Origin: an uncultured Verrucomicrobiales bacterium
GTDB taxonomy: Bacteria > Verrucomicrobiota > Verrucomicrobiia > Verrucomicrobiales > Akkermansiaceae
Reading direction: 5' to 3'
DNA: 64,000 nt
Assembly: GCA_937928545.1 (NCBI GenBank)
Contig: CALGJQ010000024.1
Coordinates: forward strand, 40,012 to 104,011
Below are positions 34,015-42,524 of the stretch, in pieces. Both the position numbers and the translations under genes were made by a program. Below the pieces are notes generated by a model, which searched no databases, was not told the origin of the DNA, and saw only the letters and a list, made by a program, of their open reading frames with translations. Positions within the stretch are counted from its first letter, which is position 1. Every line of letters begins with the position of its first letter.

Positions 34015-35730
34015 GTGTCGAGCGTCCTCCGAGTTCTTTCATATTTGAAACGCTACCCCCTTTTAGGAGGGTCCCAATTTCTCTGTGCCGCGATTATGGC
34101 CGCCTCGGTGATCGTTTTCCCCTTGGTCACCAAACACATCACGGGCGACATCATTCCGAACAAAAGGACCGATGCCTTCCTGCCCTGGGTCCTCCTCGGA
34201 CTTCTCAGTTTTTTCCTCAAGGATGCCCTGAATTGCGCTCGTATCATCCTAAACAACCACTTCGAGCAAAAGGTCATCTTTGATATCCGCTCGGATCTCT
34301 ACCAAAAGATCCAACGTCTTCCCCTTCGCTGGTTCGACACTCGCCGCACTGGCGACATCATGACTCGAGTCGTCGAAGACGTGACCGCGATGGAGCGAAT
34401 CTTAATCGATGGTATCGAACTGGGCCTCATTTCAGTGATCCAGATCCTCGCGGTTGGAATCACGATGTATATTATTAATCCCACCGTCGCGATGTGGGCC
34501 ACTCTCCCCATCCCATTCCTCGCTCTTGGAGCCTGGATCTATACCCATAATGCTCGCGGTCGCTACAAAGCGCAAAGAGACGCCGCCTCCGATCTCAACG
34601 CCCTCCTCCATGACAACATTGCGGGCATTCGCCAAATCAAAGCCTATGCGGCCGAAAAGGATGAGCATGAGCACTTCAACGGACTTTCGGGAGCGATGCG
34701 CAAGGCCACCTTGCGAGTCATGAAATGGTGGGCCTTTTATAATCCCAGCATGTCCTTCTTTAATAGCCTCGGCTATGTCCTCGTCCTCGGCATTGGAGGC
34801 TATGCTGTGATGCAAGGCGAAATGCAGTTCGATGCCCTTCTCGCCTTCTTTCTCCTCCTCTCTCTCTTCTACGAACCCGTCAGCAAGCTCCATCAACTGA
34901 ATCAGATGGCTCTCTCTTCACGAGCGGCTGCCGACCGAGTTTTTGAAATCCTCGATGCAGACGACGAGCCCGATGCCGCCAGCGGCGCACCCCTTCCCCG
35001 ACCCGTCAAAGGTGAGGTGAGCTTCGAAGATGTCAGCTTCGCCTACGACGAAGACCAACCCACTCTTCACAAGGTTTCCCTCAAAGCCGAACCCGGCCAA
35101 ACCATCGCTCTTGCCGGCTCGACCGGAGCGGGTAAATCCACCATCGTTAATCTTCTCTGTCGTTTCTACGAATACGATTCCGGCTCGGTTTTGATCGACG
35201 GAAAAGAACTCAACACCCTTTCCAAAAATTCCCTACGCGATGCCATCGGCTACGTCACGCAAGAAGCCTTCCTCTTCAATGGAACGGTTCGCGAAAACCT
35301 CTCACTCGCCGACCGCAAGGCTGGCGATGAAGACATTTGGAAAGCGCTCGAAGCCGCCAAAGCCGCCGACTTCGTTCGCAAGCTTCCTGAGCAACTCGAC
35401 ACCAACGTCGGCGAACGTGGAGTCAAACTTTCCGGCGGCGAAAAACAACGCCTCTCGATCGCTCGCGCCCTTTTAAAAGACCCTCCCATTCTCCTCCTCG
35501 ACGAAGCCACGGCCTCAGTCGATAACCAAACCGAGCTTCTCATTCAGCAAGCTCTGGATGAGCTCATGAAGAACCGCACCTCCATCGTGATTGCTCATCG
35601 TCTCTCCACGATTCAAAACGCTGATCGCATCTATGTTCTCGAAAATGGCTCCGTGATTGAGGAAGGAACTCACGATGAACTCCTCGCAATCGGAGGCCAA
35701 TTTGCAGAATTAGCAAACACCATCAAATAA
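34015..35730 (+). CDS. ABC exporter half-transporter, MsbA/lipid-flippase-like
   Basis: A 571-residue protein starting at GTG (34015). Six membrane helices in residues ~1-310, with the intracellular-loop motif LPLRWFDTRRTGDIMTRVVED, precede an ATPase domain with Walker A GSTGAGKST, signature VKLSGGEKQRLSIARAL, Walker B ILLLDEATASVD and H-loop VIAHRLSTI. The closest general match is MsbA and related lipid or drug exporters; it could move lipid A precursors, consistent with lpxB in the window, but substrate is not shown by sequence. Single gene; a structured region follows. Confidence 0.9.
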   Translation: MSSVLRVLSYLKRYPLLGGSQFLCAAIMAASVIVFPLVTKHITGDIIPNKRTDAFLPWVLLGLLSFFLKDALNCARIILNNHFEQKVIFDIRSDLYQKIQRLPLRWFDTRRTGDIMTRVVEDVTAMERILIDGIELGLISVIQILAVGITMYIINPTVAMWATLPIPFLALGAWIYTHNARGRYKAQRDAASDLNALLHDNIAGIRQIKAYAAEKDEHEHFNGLSGAMRKATLRVMKWWAFYNPSMSFFNSLGYVLVLGIGGYAVMQGEMQFDALLAFFLLLSLFYEPVSKLHQLNQMALSSRAAADRVFEILDADDEPDAASGAPLPRPVKGEVSFEDVSFAYDEDQPTLHKVSLKAEPGQTIALAGSTGAGKSTIVNLLCRFYEYDSGSVLIDGKELNTLSKNSLRDAIGYVTQEAFLFNGTVRENLSLADRKAGDEDIWKALEAAKAADFVRKLPEQLDTNVGERGVKLSGGEKQRLSIARALLKDPPILLLDEATASVDNQTELLIQQALDELMKNRTSIVIAHRLSTIQNADRIYVLENGSVIEEGTHDELLAIGGQFAELANTIK

Positions 35731-35748
35731 TCAGCTCTTCCTAAAGGT

Positions 35749-35948
35749 CTGTATAATTATAAGTGTTTTTTTGAAGTTTGAGGGGGAAAGCACTCCTCCA
35801 AATAAGGAATTTTGATCCTCGTTCGACAAAATCCGGCTCTTGGCTACGTTTTTCCCCTAGCACCTCGGTGCTGCCGGATTTTCCTCCTTCGGGAGAATAG
35901 CCGGCTTTGTGCGAAGCGGCTTCGGATTGGTCTCCGAAGCCGCTTTTT
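35749..35948 (+). ncRNA. Candidate structured RNA or leader upstream of argC, ending in an intrinsic terminator
   Basis: The gap 35731-36034 has no ORF. It starts with a TATAAT at about 35751, then an inverted repeat AAAATCCGGC (35828-35837) with GCCGGATTTT (35873-35882) enclosing GCACC-TC-GGTGC, a UUCG-capped CTCC/GGAG hairpin, and a terminator whose 11-bp stem is GCGGCTTCGGA (35916-35926) with TCCGAAGCCGC (35933-35943) followed by TTTTT. The folding and separate terminator suggest a ~190-nt small RNA or an attenuator in front of argC. It matches no RNA family I recognise. Confidence 0.4.
35916..35948 (+). terminator. Intrinsic terminator between the exporter gene and argC
   Basis: An 11-bp perfect stem (35916-35926 with 35933-35943), 6-base loop TTGGTC, then TTTTT (35944-35948). 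It lies 186 bases past the exporter stop and 87 bases before argC, so it may end the exporter transcript, a small RNA, or act as an attenuator for argC. Confidence 0.88.
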
Positions 35949-36034
35949 CGTCATAAGGATGATGAACAATTCATCACTTATCTAAAAACTTTCGCACTTG
36001 CTCATTGCGAGACTCCGACTCACAAAGTCCTCGC

Positions 36035-37075
36035 ATGTCTGCCATTACCAAAGTCGCGATTATCGGAGCCAGCGGATACACCGGTCTGGAGCTTCTTCGG
36101 CTGATCTTCTGCCATCCGAAAGCGGAAGTCGTCGCCATCACCTCGCGTGCAAACGCGGGCAAAAAAGTGACCGAAATTTTCCCACGTTTCGAAGGACACC
36201 CCGGCACTGACATCTGTTTTATCGAACCTGATATGGAGACCGTTCAAGCCTCCGGAGCGGAGCTTGCCTTTCTCGCCCTTCCTCACGGAACAGCCGCCCC
36301 TTTCGCAAAAGACCTCCTCGCACGTGGGCTCAAGGTCATCGACCTCAGTGCCGACTTTCGCCTCGATGATCCCGAAGTCTACGCCGACTTTTACGATCAC
36401 CCGCATCCCGCACCTGAACTTCTCGACGAAGCGGTCTTCGGCCTTCCCGAAGTCTACCAAGAAGAGATCAAGTCGGCCCGCCTTGTGGCCTCACCAGGTT
36501 GCTATCCCACCTCCATCATGCTTCCCCTTCTTCCTCTTTTGAAAGAAGGACTCATCGAGCATGACTCGATCACCGTCTCCTCAATGAGCGGAGTGAGCGG
36601 AGCCGGAAGAAAGGCCGACCTCTCTCTCATCTTCGCCGAAGTGAACGAAAGCGTCCGCTCTTACGGCCTCCCCCGCCATCGCCACCTCTCCGAGATCGAA
36701 CAAGAACTCGGCAAGGCCGCTGGCGAAAAGGTCACCATCTCCTTTGTCCCTCATCTCATCCCCGTCACGGCGGGAATTTGCACCACCACCTTTGCCAAGC
36801 TCAGCGCTGACTTTTCCAAAGTAAGTGAAGCTTTGGAGACAGCCTATGCAAACTCCCCCTTCGTCCGACTTCGTGGCGCAGGAGTTTCACCCGATACCAA
36901 GCACGTCACCGGAACAAACTACCTCGACATCGGCTGGCACCACGATCCCCGCACCGGGCGCCTCATCCTGCAAAGCACCGAAGACAACCTCGGCAAAGGG
37001 GCTGCAGGCCAAGCCATCCAAAGCTTCAACCTCATGCTTGGAAATTCGGAAACAGAGGGTTTGCAAAACCTCTAG
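36035..37075 (+). CDS. argC: N-acetyl-gamma-glutamyl-phosphate reductase
   Basis: Third step of arginine synthesis: NADPH-dependent reduction of N-acetylglutamyl phosphate. The ATG at 36035 (MSAITKVAIIGASGYTGLEL) is preferred over an upstream TTG. Signatures are the Rossmann motif GASGYTG and the catalytic-cysteine motif VASPGCYPTS, with KVIDLSADFRLDDPEVY and SSMSGVSGAGRKADLS. About 346 residues, normal for the long ArgC type. argJ follows after 24 bases, so they form an operon. Confidence 0.96.
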   Translation: MSAITKVAIIGASGYTGLELLRLIFCHPKAEVVAITSRANAGKKVTEIFPRFEGHPGTDICFIEPDMETVQASGAELAFLALPHGTAAPFAKDLLARGLKVIDLSADFRLDDPEVYADFYDHPHPAPELLDEAVFGLPEVYQEEIKSARLVASPGCYPTSIMLPLLPLLKEGLIEHDSITVSSMSGVSGAGRKADLSLIFAEVNESVRSYGLPRHRHLSEIEQELGKAAGEKVTISFVPHLIPVTAGICTTTFAKLSADFSKVSEALETAYANSPFVRLRGAGVSPDTKHVTGTNYLDIGWHHDPRTGRLILQSTEDNLGKGAAGQAIQSFNLMLGNSETEGLQNL

Positions 37076-37099
37076 CATTTACCCAGTCTAACAGGCCCG

Positions 37100-38353
37100 A
37101 TGGATCTCCCTTACACACGCATCAAAGGCGGCATTTGCGCGCCCCAGAATTTCCTAGGAAGCGCCCTCTCTTGCGGCATCAAAGATCCCAAGTCCAAACG
37201 ACTCGATCTCTCTTTGATCTACTCGGACGTGGAATGTCGTTCGGTCGGGATGTTCACCCAGAACCGAGTCAAAGCTGCCCCCGTCCGCATTTCACAAACT
37301 CACCTTCGCGCTGAAAAGGTCTGCGCCATTATCACCAATAGCGGTAACGCCAACGCCTGCACCGGACCCAACGGCATGCAAGACGCGCGGAACATGACCA
37401 AAGAAACTGCTCGCCTCCTCGACATCAAACAAAGACAGGTCGCGGTCTGCTCGACCGGAGTAATCGGCCTCCCCATGCCGATGATGCGCATCGAGCCTCA
37501 CTATGAAGCCCTCGTTGAAGGCCTCGATCCCAAGAAAGGAACCGACGTTGCCAAGGCCATCATCACCAGCGACACCCACGAAAAGGAATTCGCGATCTCT
37601 CTCGAACTCGGCGGGCAACGCATCCGCATTGGAGGCTGTGCAAAGGGAGCCGGCATGATCAACCCGAACATGGCCACCATGCTCTGCTACATCACGACCG
37701 ATGCCGACGTGAGCCAGACCTGCCTCGAAGCTGCAACCGAAGAAGCGGTCGAAAACACCTTTAACCGCATCACGATCGATGGGGACACCTCGACCAATGA
37801 CTCCGTCATCGTCCTCGCAAACGGAGCCGCCAGAAATAAAACCTTAAAGAGCGGCAGCAAAGACTGCACCAATTTCCGCCACGCCCTCCAGTTCGTGATG
37901 AACAAGCTGGCCAAAGCGATCGTCCGCGACGGCGAACGAGTCACCAAGTTCGTCACCCTGAAAGTCAAAGGTGCCCGCAGCAATACCGATGCCAAAAAAG
38001 TCGCGCAAGCAGTCGCTAACTCCTCACTTGTGAAAGCCTCGTGGAATGGCGAAGACCCAAACTGGGGCCGCATCATTCACGCCGTTGGCTATTCCGGAGC
38101 CAGCATTCGCGAAGAATTTCTCAATATTTCCTACGGAGCAAAACTCGCCTGCGAAGGCGGCTTACAAAGCAAGACCAACCCCGAAGTCTTGCGCAACATC
38201 GTCAGCAAGCCCGAATTCACCATCACCGTTGACCTCGGCCTCGGAGAAGGCAGCTACCGGATCTATTCCTCGGACCTCTCGCCCGAATACGTCGACTTCA
38301 ACCGCTCGGAATATGCTTACTGGAAGCAGGCCAAGCGCGATGGACTCGTTTAG
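37100..38353 (+). CDS. argJ: Bifunctional ornithine acetyltransferase / N-acetylglutamate synthase
   Basis: Transfers the acetyl group from N-acetylornithine to glutamate (and from acetyl-CoA in bifunctional members), giving the cyclic arginine pathway. The 417-residue protein has the self-cleavage and nucleophile motif KGAGMINPNMATMLC (cleaved before the Thr), plus NSGNANACTG, FNRITIDGDTSTNDSVI and DPNWGRIIHAVGYSGA. Length is normal. It follows argC, and its stop overlaps by 4 bases the stop of the convergent cystathionine gamma-synthase gene, leaving no room for a terminator. Confidence 0.96.
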   Translation: MDLPYTRIKGGICAPQNFLGSALSCGIKDPKSKRLDLSLIYSDVECRSVGMFTQNRVKAAPVRISQTHLRAEKVCAIITNSGNANACTGPNGMQDARNMTKETARLLDIKQRQVAVCSTGVIGLPMPMMRIEPHYEALVEGLDPKKGTDVAKAIITSDTHEKEFAISLELGGQRIRIGGCAKGAGMINPNMATMLCYITTDADVSQTCLEAATEEAVENTFNRITIDGDTSTNDSVIVLANGAARNKTLKSGSKDCTNFRHALQFVMNKLAKAIVRDGERVTKFVTLKVKGARSNTDAKKVAQAVANSSLVKASWNGEDPNWGRIIHAVGYSGASIREEFLNISYGAKLACEGGLQSKTNPEVLRNIVSKPEFTITVDLGLGEGSYRIYSSDLSPEYVDFNRSEYAYWKQAKRDGLV

Positions 38354-39780
38354 GCCAAGTCCAAAGCCCGCGCCAAAGCACCAATCACAGCCTCGCCCTC
38401 CTCGATTCCTACCGAGAGTCTCAGCAAGTTGGGCGAAACCCCGCAGGCCTCAGCCCAGTCCAATTCGAAATAGTGCGCCAACATCGTGTAAGGACTCGCG
38501 AGCGTAAATTCTGTCCCCAAACTCGGCCCCTTACAAAGCTCCAAGGCATCGTAAACCTTGGGCATCTTACGGGGCTGCTTTAGCGTAAAAGAAATGAGGC
38601 CTCCATAGCCGCCTTCATCTCGACGAATGAGGTTATATTCATGAGGGGTATTGTATTTCGGATACCACACGCGTCCCACCGCAGGATGCTCATGTAAATA
38701 ATCGGCCACCAGCTCCCCGTTCTCATTCGACTTCATCACGCGCTCCCGATAGCTCTTCATGTTCGAAGTCAGCGCGAGACAATCCCCGGCATAAAGTCGT
38801 GATCCCCCATCAGTATCTTCCGAGAAAAAGGAACGAAACTCGGTCGCCCACACCGACTCCTCGTTCAAAGTCACCAAACCCGCCATCACATCGCCCACTC
38901 CAGACACCCACTTGGTCAAACTCGTCGTCACCAAGTCCGCGTATTTCAAGACCTCCAAGTTCACCGAACTCGCCACCGTATCATCGACCACCAATGGAAC
39001 TCCTCCCTGACGGCAGGCCTCCGAGACCCTCGGAAGATTGACTGTCCGCAAGAGCGGGTTGCTCGGCACTTCACAGAAAACCGCCGCAAATTCCCCTTCC
39101 TGAATCCGTCTCACCGCCGCGTCAAAATCTTCCCCCTCGGCATCGTAAAGAAAAACGACCCCATTTCCGAAGCGCTGCTGCACCTTCAAGGCATCCACAT
39201 ACGGAAACTCCAGTTGTAGCGTCTTCTTACTCGGAAAAAGATTCATCACTGCCCGATAAGCCGAAAAAATCCCAGCCATCCCACTTTCGTAAATAAAGTG
39301 GTCATCCAGTTCGGCTCCCGAAAATTCCGAGAGCTGTTGCTTCAAAATCACGGTCGAGCTCCCCTCGGGCTCCGTTTCATTCAAAAGATCCTCAGCCTGG
39401 CGACTACTCACAACCTCCCCCGTGTATCGCCAATACTCCATCGCCACCCCAATCGCCGTCTCCGGAACAATCAAAGCCTGCATGCCATCCTCATAACTCG
39501 CAATTCGGGTTGCCACTGCAATCTTACGTTCCACATATCGCTGAGCCCCCTGAGCCGCTCGTTTGTGAGGGAAAACAATCGCTCTCTTCCCACTTTCGGC
39601 AATCTCTTCCGTCGCCTTCGCAAAAAGCCGCTTCACCAAAGGATGCAGGAAAAAACGCGGATAACCCGCCTCCAATTTTTTCATCACCTTGTCCCGCCCC
39701 TCTTCGTATCCGATCACAGACTCCCAAGTCGGCAGAGACACCGCGCAGGCATGGGTACAATCAGGCAAAGGCCGACCCAT
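38350..39780 (-). CDS. Cystathionine gamma-synthase-like PLP enzyme, fungal STR2 type
   Basis: A Cys/Met-metabolism PLP enzyme. From the ATG at 39780 it has 476 residues (MGRPLPDCTHACAVSLPTWE, IGYEEGRDKVMKKLEAGYPRFFLHP). This N-terminal region of ~130 residues, with SLPTW...GYEEG...GYPRFF, recalls fungal cystathionine gamma-synthases (yeast STR2) rather than bacterial MetB (~385 residues). The core contains CEVPSNPLLRTVNLPRVSEA, the PLP-binding lysine in TTSLTKWVSGVGD, and LLRLSVGIEEGE. The frame is open to a further start at 39888, but a good rplM promoter lies there and the protein similarity begins at 39780. Pathway: probably methionine synthesis from homoserine esters and cysteine. Confidence 0.85.
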   Translation of the reverse strand: MGRPLPDCTHACAVSLPTWESVIGYEEGRDKVMKKLEAGYPRFFLHPLVKRLFAKATEEIAESGKRAIVFPHKRAAQGAQRYVERKIAVATRIASYEDGMQALIVPETAIGVAMEYWRYTGEVVSSRQAEDLLNETEPEGSSTVILKQQLSEFSGAELDDHFIYESGMAGIFSAYRAVMNLFPSKKTLQLEFPYVDALKVQQRFGNGVVFLYDAEGEDFDAAVRRIQEGEFAAVFCEVPSNPLLRTVNLPRVSEACRQGGVPLVVDDTVASSVNLEVLKYADLVTTSLTKWVSGVGDVMAGLVTLNEESVWATEFRSFFSEDTDGGSRLYAGDCLALTSNMKSYRERVMKSNENGELVADYLHEHPAVGRVWYPKYNTPHEYNLIRRDEGGYGGLISFTLKQPRKMPKVYDALELCKGPSLGTEFTLASPYTMLAHYFELDWAEACGVSPNLLRLSVGIEEGEAVIGALARALDLA

Positions 39781-39881
39781 CGACCGAGAATTCCAAAGAG
39801 GCTGTTTGAGCAAGTCCCGCACGGCGCAGTTTCTGACGCCTCGCGGCCCATTTCGCAAGCCCCGCTTTCCTGATAATTGCG

Positions 39882-39910
39882 TTGACACCTCCTCAGGTCC
39901 TTCCTAGCTT
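39882..39910 (+). promoter_or_regulatory. Sigma-70-type promoter of rplM-rpsI
   Basis: TTGACA at 39882-39887, a 17-base spacer, and TAGCTT at 39905-39910. The perfect -35 and ideal spacing, 58 bases upstream of rplM, make it the likely ribosomal operon promoter. Confidence 0.7.
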
Positions 39911-39968
39911 GCGCGCCCCTTAAAGCACGTCGGATTCCCCGGCGAGCCCAACGGAACCCAGAAAAACA

Positions 39969-40397
39969 ATGAAAACGTTTTCAGCAAAACCAGCTGACGT
40001 CGAGCGTTCATGGCACATCATTGATGCCAAGGACCAGATCGTCGGAAAAGTCGCCGTGGAGGCCGCTCGCCTCCTTCGTGGTAAGCACAAGCCTACCTTC
40101 ACTCCTCACATTGATACCGGTGACTTCGTCGTCATCATCAATGCGGATCAAGCTCGCTTCACCGGAAGTAAAGAGCGCCACAAGATCTACGCTCGCCACT
40201 CAGGCTTCGTCGGTGGTCAAACCATCGAGACTCCTAACAAAGTGCGCCAGCGTCGTCCCGAGCTCATCCTCGAGTGGGCGGTCAAAGGAATGGTCCCTAA
40301 AAACAAGCTGGGTTCTGCCCAGATGAAGAAGCTCAAAGTTTATGCCGGTGAAGAGCACCCTCACGAAGCTCAAGAGCCCAAAGCCTACACCCTTTAA
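39969..40397 (+). CDS. rplM: 50S ribosomal protein L13
   Basis: Early-assembly large-subunit protein. The 142-residue sequence has [30 protein letters not shown] at the N-terminus, then GDFVVIINA, the [11 protein letters not shown] segment and [31 protein letters not shown]. Length is standard. It pairs with rpsI 24 bases downstream as in most bacteria. No Shine-Dalgarno precedes the ATG, notable for a ribosomal gene. A clear promoter lies upstream. Confidence 0.98.
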   Translation: MKTFSAKPADVERSWHIIDAKDQIVGKVAVEAARLLRGKHKPTFTPHIDTGDFVVIINADQARFTGSKERHKIYARHSGFVGGQTIETPNKVRQRRPELILEWAVKGMVPKNKLGSAQMKKLKVYAGEEHPHEAQEPKAYTL

Positions 40398-40421
40398 TTC
40401 AACTCATTCTTTTCATTTACC

Positions 40422-40811
40422 ATGAGCGATACATTTACCGCAACCGGACGTCGTAAGAAGGCAATTGCCCGCGTCTGGCTCACCGCTGGAACCGGTGTAA
40501 TTACCATCAATAACGAGCCCTTCGAAGAAGTTCTCACCACCCTCACCCTGCAAGGCACTCTCCTCGAGCCTCTCCAGATTACTAATCTGAAGAACAAGTT
40601 CGACGTCAAAGCCGTATCACGCGGTGGCGGCATGAACGGCCAGGCTGATGCCATCAAGCTCGCGATCTCTCGCGCCTTGATTCAGCACGACCCTGAGCTT
40701 CGTCCAGCCTTGAAGGCCGCTGGCCTCCTTCGCCGCGACCCACGTGCTCGTGAGCGTAAGAAGCCCGGTCAGCCAGGTGCTCGCAAACGCTTCCAGTTCT
40801 CGAAGCGATAG
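40422..40811 (+). CDS. rpsI: 30S ribosomal protein S9
   Basis: Small-subunit protein whose C-terminal tail reaches the P-site tRNA. The 129-residue sequence begins with FTATGRRKKAIARVWLTAGT and ends with RDPRARERKKPGQPGARKRFQFSKR, the universal basic tail ending in Lys-Arg. GGGMNGQADAIKLAISRALI is also diagnostic. Normal length. Second gene of the rplM-rpsI operon and followed by a terminator. Confidence 0.98.
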   Translation: MSDTFTATGRRKKAIARVWLTAGTGVITINNEPFEEVLTTLTLQGTLLEPLQITNLKNKFDVKAVSRGGGMNGQADAIKLAISRALIQHDPELRPALKAAGLLRRDPRARERKKPGQPGARKRFQFSKR

Positions 40812-40833
40812 TCCGCCAACGGACCCAACTTTC

Positions 40834-40866
40834 AAAACCGCCTCCTTCGGGATGCGGTTTTTTTTC
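40834..40866 (+). terminator. Intrinsic terminator of rplM-rpsI
   Basis: AAAACCGC (40834-40841) pairs with GCGGTTTT (40854-40861) around a loop containing CTTCGG, followed by further T residues to 40865. It lies 23 bases past rpsI. Confidence 0.88.
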
Positions 40867-40871
40867 GGAGT

Positions 40872-40949
40872 GACGCTCTCCAGAGCGTCAACCATCAACC
40901 AAGGGCAGGAACGTCGCTCTCCAGAGCGTCGACCTCAAACCAAGGGCAG
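40872..40949. repeat. Two tandem palindromic repeats, 41-bp period
   Basis: The palindrome core CGCTCTCCAGAGCG occurs at 40874 and again at 40915. Each copy is followed by a similar tail (AACCATCAACCAAGGGCAG, then GACCTCAAACCAAGGGCAG). They lie between the rpsI terminator and the end of folD and carry no ORF. Probably an intergenic dispersed element; only two copies, so not a CRISPR array. Confidence 0.65.
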
Positions 40950-40967
40950 TCTGGAGACAGCCCCTCC

Positions 40968-41843
40968 TTAGCCTTTCGCAACCCGCGCCGCCTTGATCGT
41001 ATTCTTCATCAGCATCGCAATCGTCATCGGTCCAACTCCTCCCGGCACTGGCGTGATCGCGGCCGCTTTCTCGACCACTTCATCATAAGCGACATCACCA
41101 CAGAGGCGATACCCGCGCTCAACCGAAGAATCCTCAACTCGATTGATCCCCACATCGATCACCGTCGCCCCCTCCTTCACCCAATCACCTTTGATAAACT
41201 CAGGAATCCCCACCGCGGCCACGAGAATGTCAGCGCGACGGCAAACTTCCGCCAAATCACGAGTGCGTGAATGCGCCACCGTCACGGTCGCATCACTTCC
41301 CCTCCCCATCAAAAGAAGGGCCATCGGCTTGCCCACGATCATACTGCGTCCCACCACCACCGCTTCCGCCCCGCAAGTTTCAACACCCGCCGCTTTGATC
41401 AATCTCATGCATCCCGCCGGAGTGCAGGGCACGAATCCTGAAGAATCTTCCAAGGCGAGCTTGGCCACGTTCTCAGGGTGAAAGCCATCGACATCCTTCG
41501 CCGGATCAATCGCACGCACGATTTCCTCCTCGTTAATCTGAGGTGGTGGTGGCGACTGAACCAAGATTCCGTGAATCGCCGCATCTTCATTCAAGCGATG
41601 CACCGTCTCCAAAACTTCCTCCTGAGTCGCCTCTTTCGAAAGCACGATCTTCTCCGAATGAATGCCGAGTTCCGCACACTTGCGGGCCTTCGAATTCACA
41701 TAAACTCTACTGGCCGGATCTTCCCCGACCAAAACCACCGCTAAGCCGGGCACGATCCCCTTCACCTTCAATTCTGCAATTTCCTGAACGCATTCGGCGA
41801 GGACTTCCTCCGCCACTTTCTTACCGTCAATGAGTGTTGCCAT
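40968..41843 (-). CDS. folD: Bifunctional methylenetetrahydrofolate dehydrogenase/cyclohydrolase
   Basis: Interconverts 5,10-methylene- and 10-formyl-tetrahydrofolate with NADP. The 291-residue protein has the catalytic lysine region [17 protein letters not shown], the [32 protein letters not shown] motif region (split: [10 protein letters not shown] and [11 protein letters not shown]), the NADP site [20 protein letters not shown], and [20 protein letters not shown]. Length is normal. An LPLAT acyltransferase gene lies 13 bases upstream on the same strand, and a kinase before it, so folD may be third in that unit. Confidence 0.97.
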   Translation of the reverse strand: MATLIDGKKVAEEVLAECVQEIAELKVKGIVPGLAVVLVGEDPASRVYVNSKARKCAELGIHSEKIVLSKEATQEEVLETVHRLNEDAAIHGILVQSPPPPQINEEEIVRAIDPAKDVDGFHPENVAKLALEDSSGFVPCTPAGCMRLIKAAGVETCGAEAVVVGRSMIVGKPMALLLMGRGSDATVTVAHSRTRDLAEVCRRADILVAAVGIPEFIKGDWVKEGATVIDVGINRVEDSSVERGYRLCGDVAYDEVVEKAAAITPVPGGVGPMTIAMLMKNTIKAARVAKG

Positions 41844-41856
41844 GATTTTCGCTTAT

Positions 41857-42522
41857 TTAAAGTGGATCGTTGATGTCTTTTAAAAGAATTTTTTCCAGCG
41901 CCAGACGCTCGTTTTCAAAGGCCGCATCATCAAGCTCTCGCGGAACCCGAATCGGATCTCCGAGAGTGACACGAACTTTACTAAAGGGCTTGGGAATGCG
42001 AAAACGATCCCAAGTCTTGAGCGTCCAACTGGAAAGATACTCAATGTGCAAGGGCACAATGGCAAGACCGGTCGTTTGCGCAATCTTCACCACTCCGGGT
42101 TGCAGATGATAGCGCGGCCCCCGAGGCCCATCTGGGGTGAATACTAAATCCTTTCCCTCCCTCGCCGCTCGCCGCAAGGCCACAATCGCCGCGGCTCCCC
42201 TTCGACTACTGGAGCCATGCACCGCGCCTACCTTAAAAACCTTCACCGCCGCCGCTAAAGCCGCCCCATCTTTGCTCGCACTTGTCAAAACGACCGTCTC
42301 TCTCTTAGGAAACATTTTCCGAAAGAGATAAGGCGAGGCCAAAATCCGATTGTGCCAAAGCACGTGAATCAACGGCTCCGAACTCGCATTATACTGAGAA
42401 ATTTCACCCGAAAATTCACGCCGCAAAGTCATTCCTAAAAGCCGAATCAACCATCCCCCAAAACGTCCGCCCCAGCGGGACTTCCATGAGCTACGAATTT
42501 CAGTGCTTTTCGAGGAGGCCAC
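41857..42522 (-). CDS. Lysophospholipid acyltransferase-like protein (DUF374)
   Basis: A 221-residue LPLAT-fold protein of the DUF374 group. Key features are LIHVLWHNRILASPYLF with the HN(R) catalytic-type histidine, LTSASKDGAALAAAVKVF, AVHGSSSRRGAAAIVALRRA and FTPDGPRGPRYHLQPGVVKIAQTTGLAIVP, which is the family hallmark. Such proteins are thought to acylate lipid A or other envelope lipids; DUF374 members are poorly studied. The gene is 2 bases downstream of the FGGY kinase and 13 bases upstream of folD. Confidence 0.88.
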   Translation of the reverse strand: MASSKSTEIRSSWKSRWGGRFGGWLIRLLGMTLRREFSGEISQYNASSEPLIHVLWHNRILASPYLFRKMFPKRETVVLTSASKDGAALAAAVKVFKVGAVHGSSSRRGAAAIVALRRAAREGKDLVFTPDGPRGPRYHLQPGVVKIAQTTGLAIVPLHIEYLSSWTLKTWDRFRIPKPFSKVRVTLGDPIRVPRELDDAAFENERLALEKILLKDINDPL

Positions 42523-42524
42523 AA

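Noticed and set aside
40872..40949. Possible CRISPR array
   Set aside because: Only two units, palindromic throughout with near-identical spacers; no cas genes nearby.
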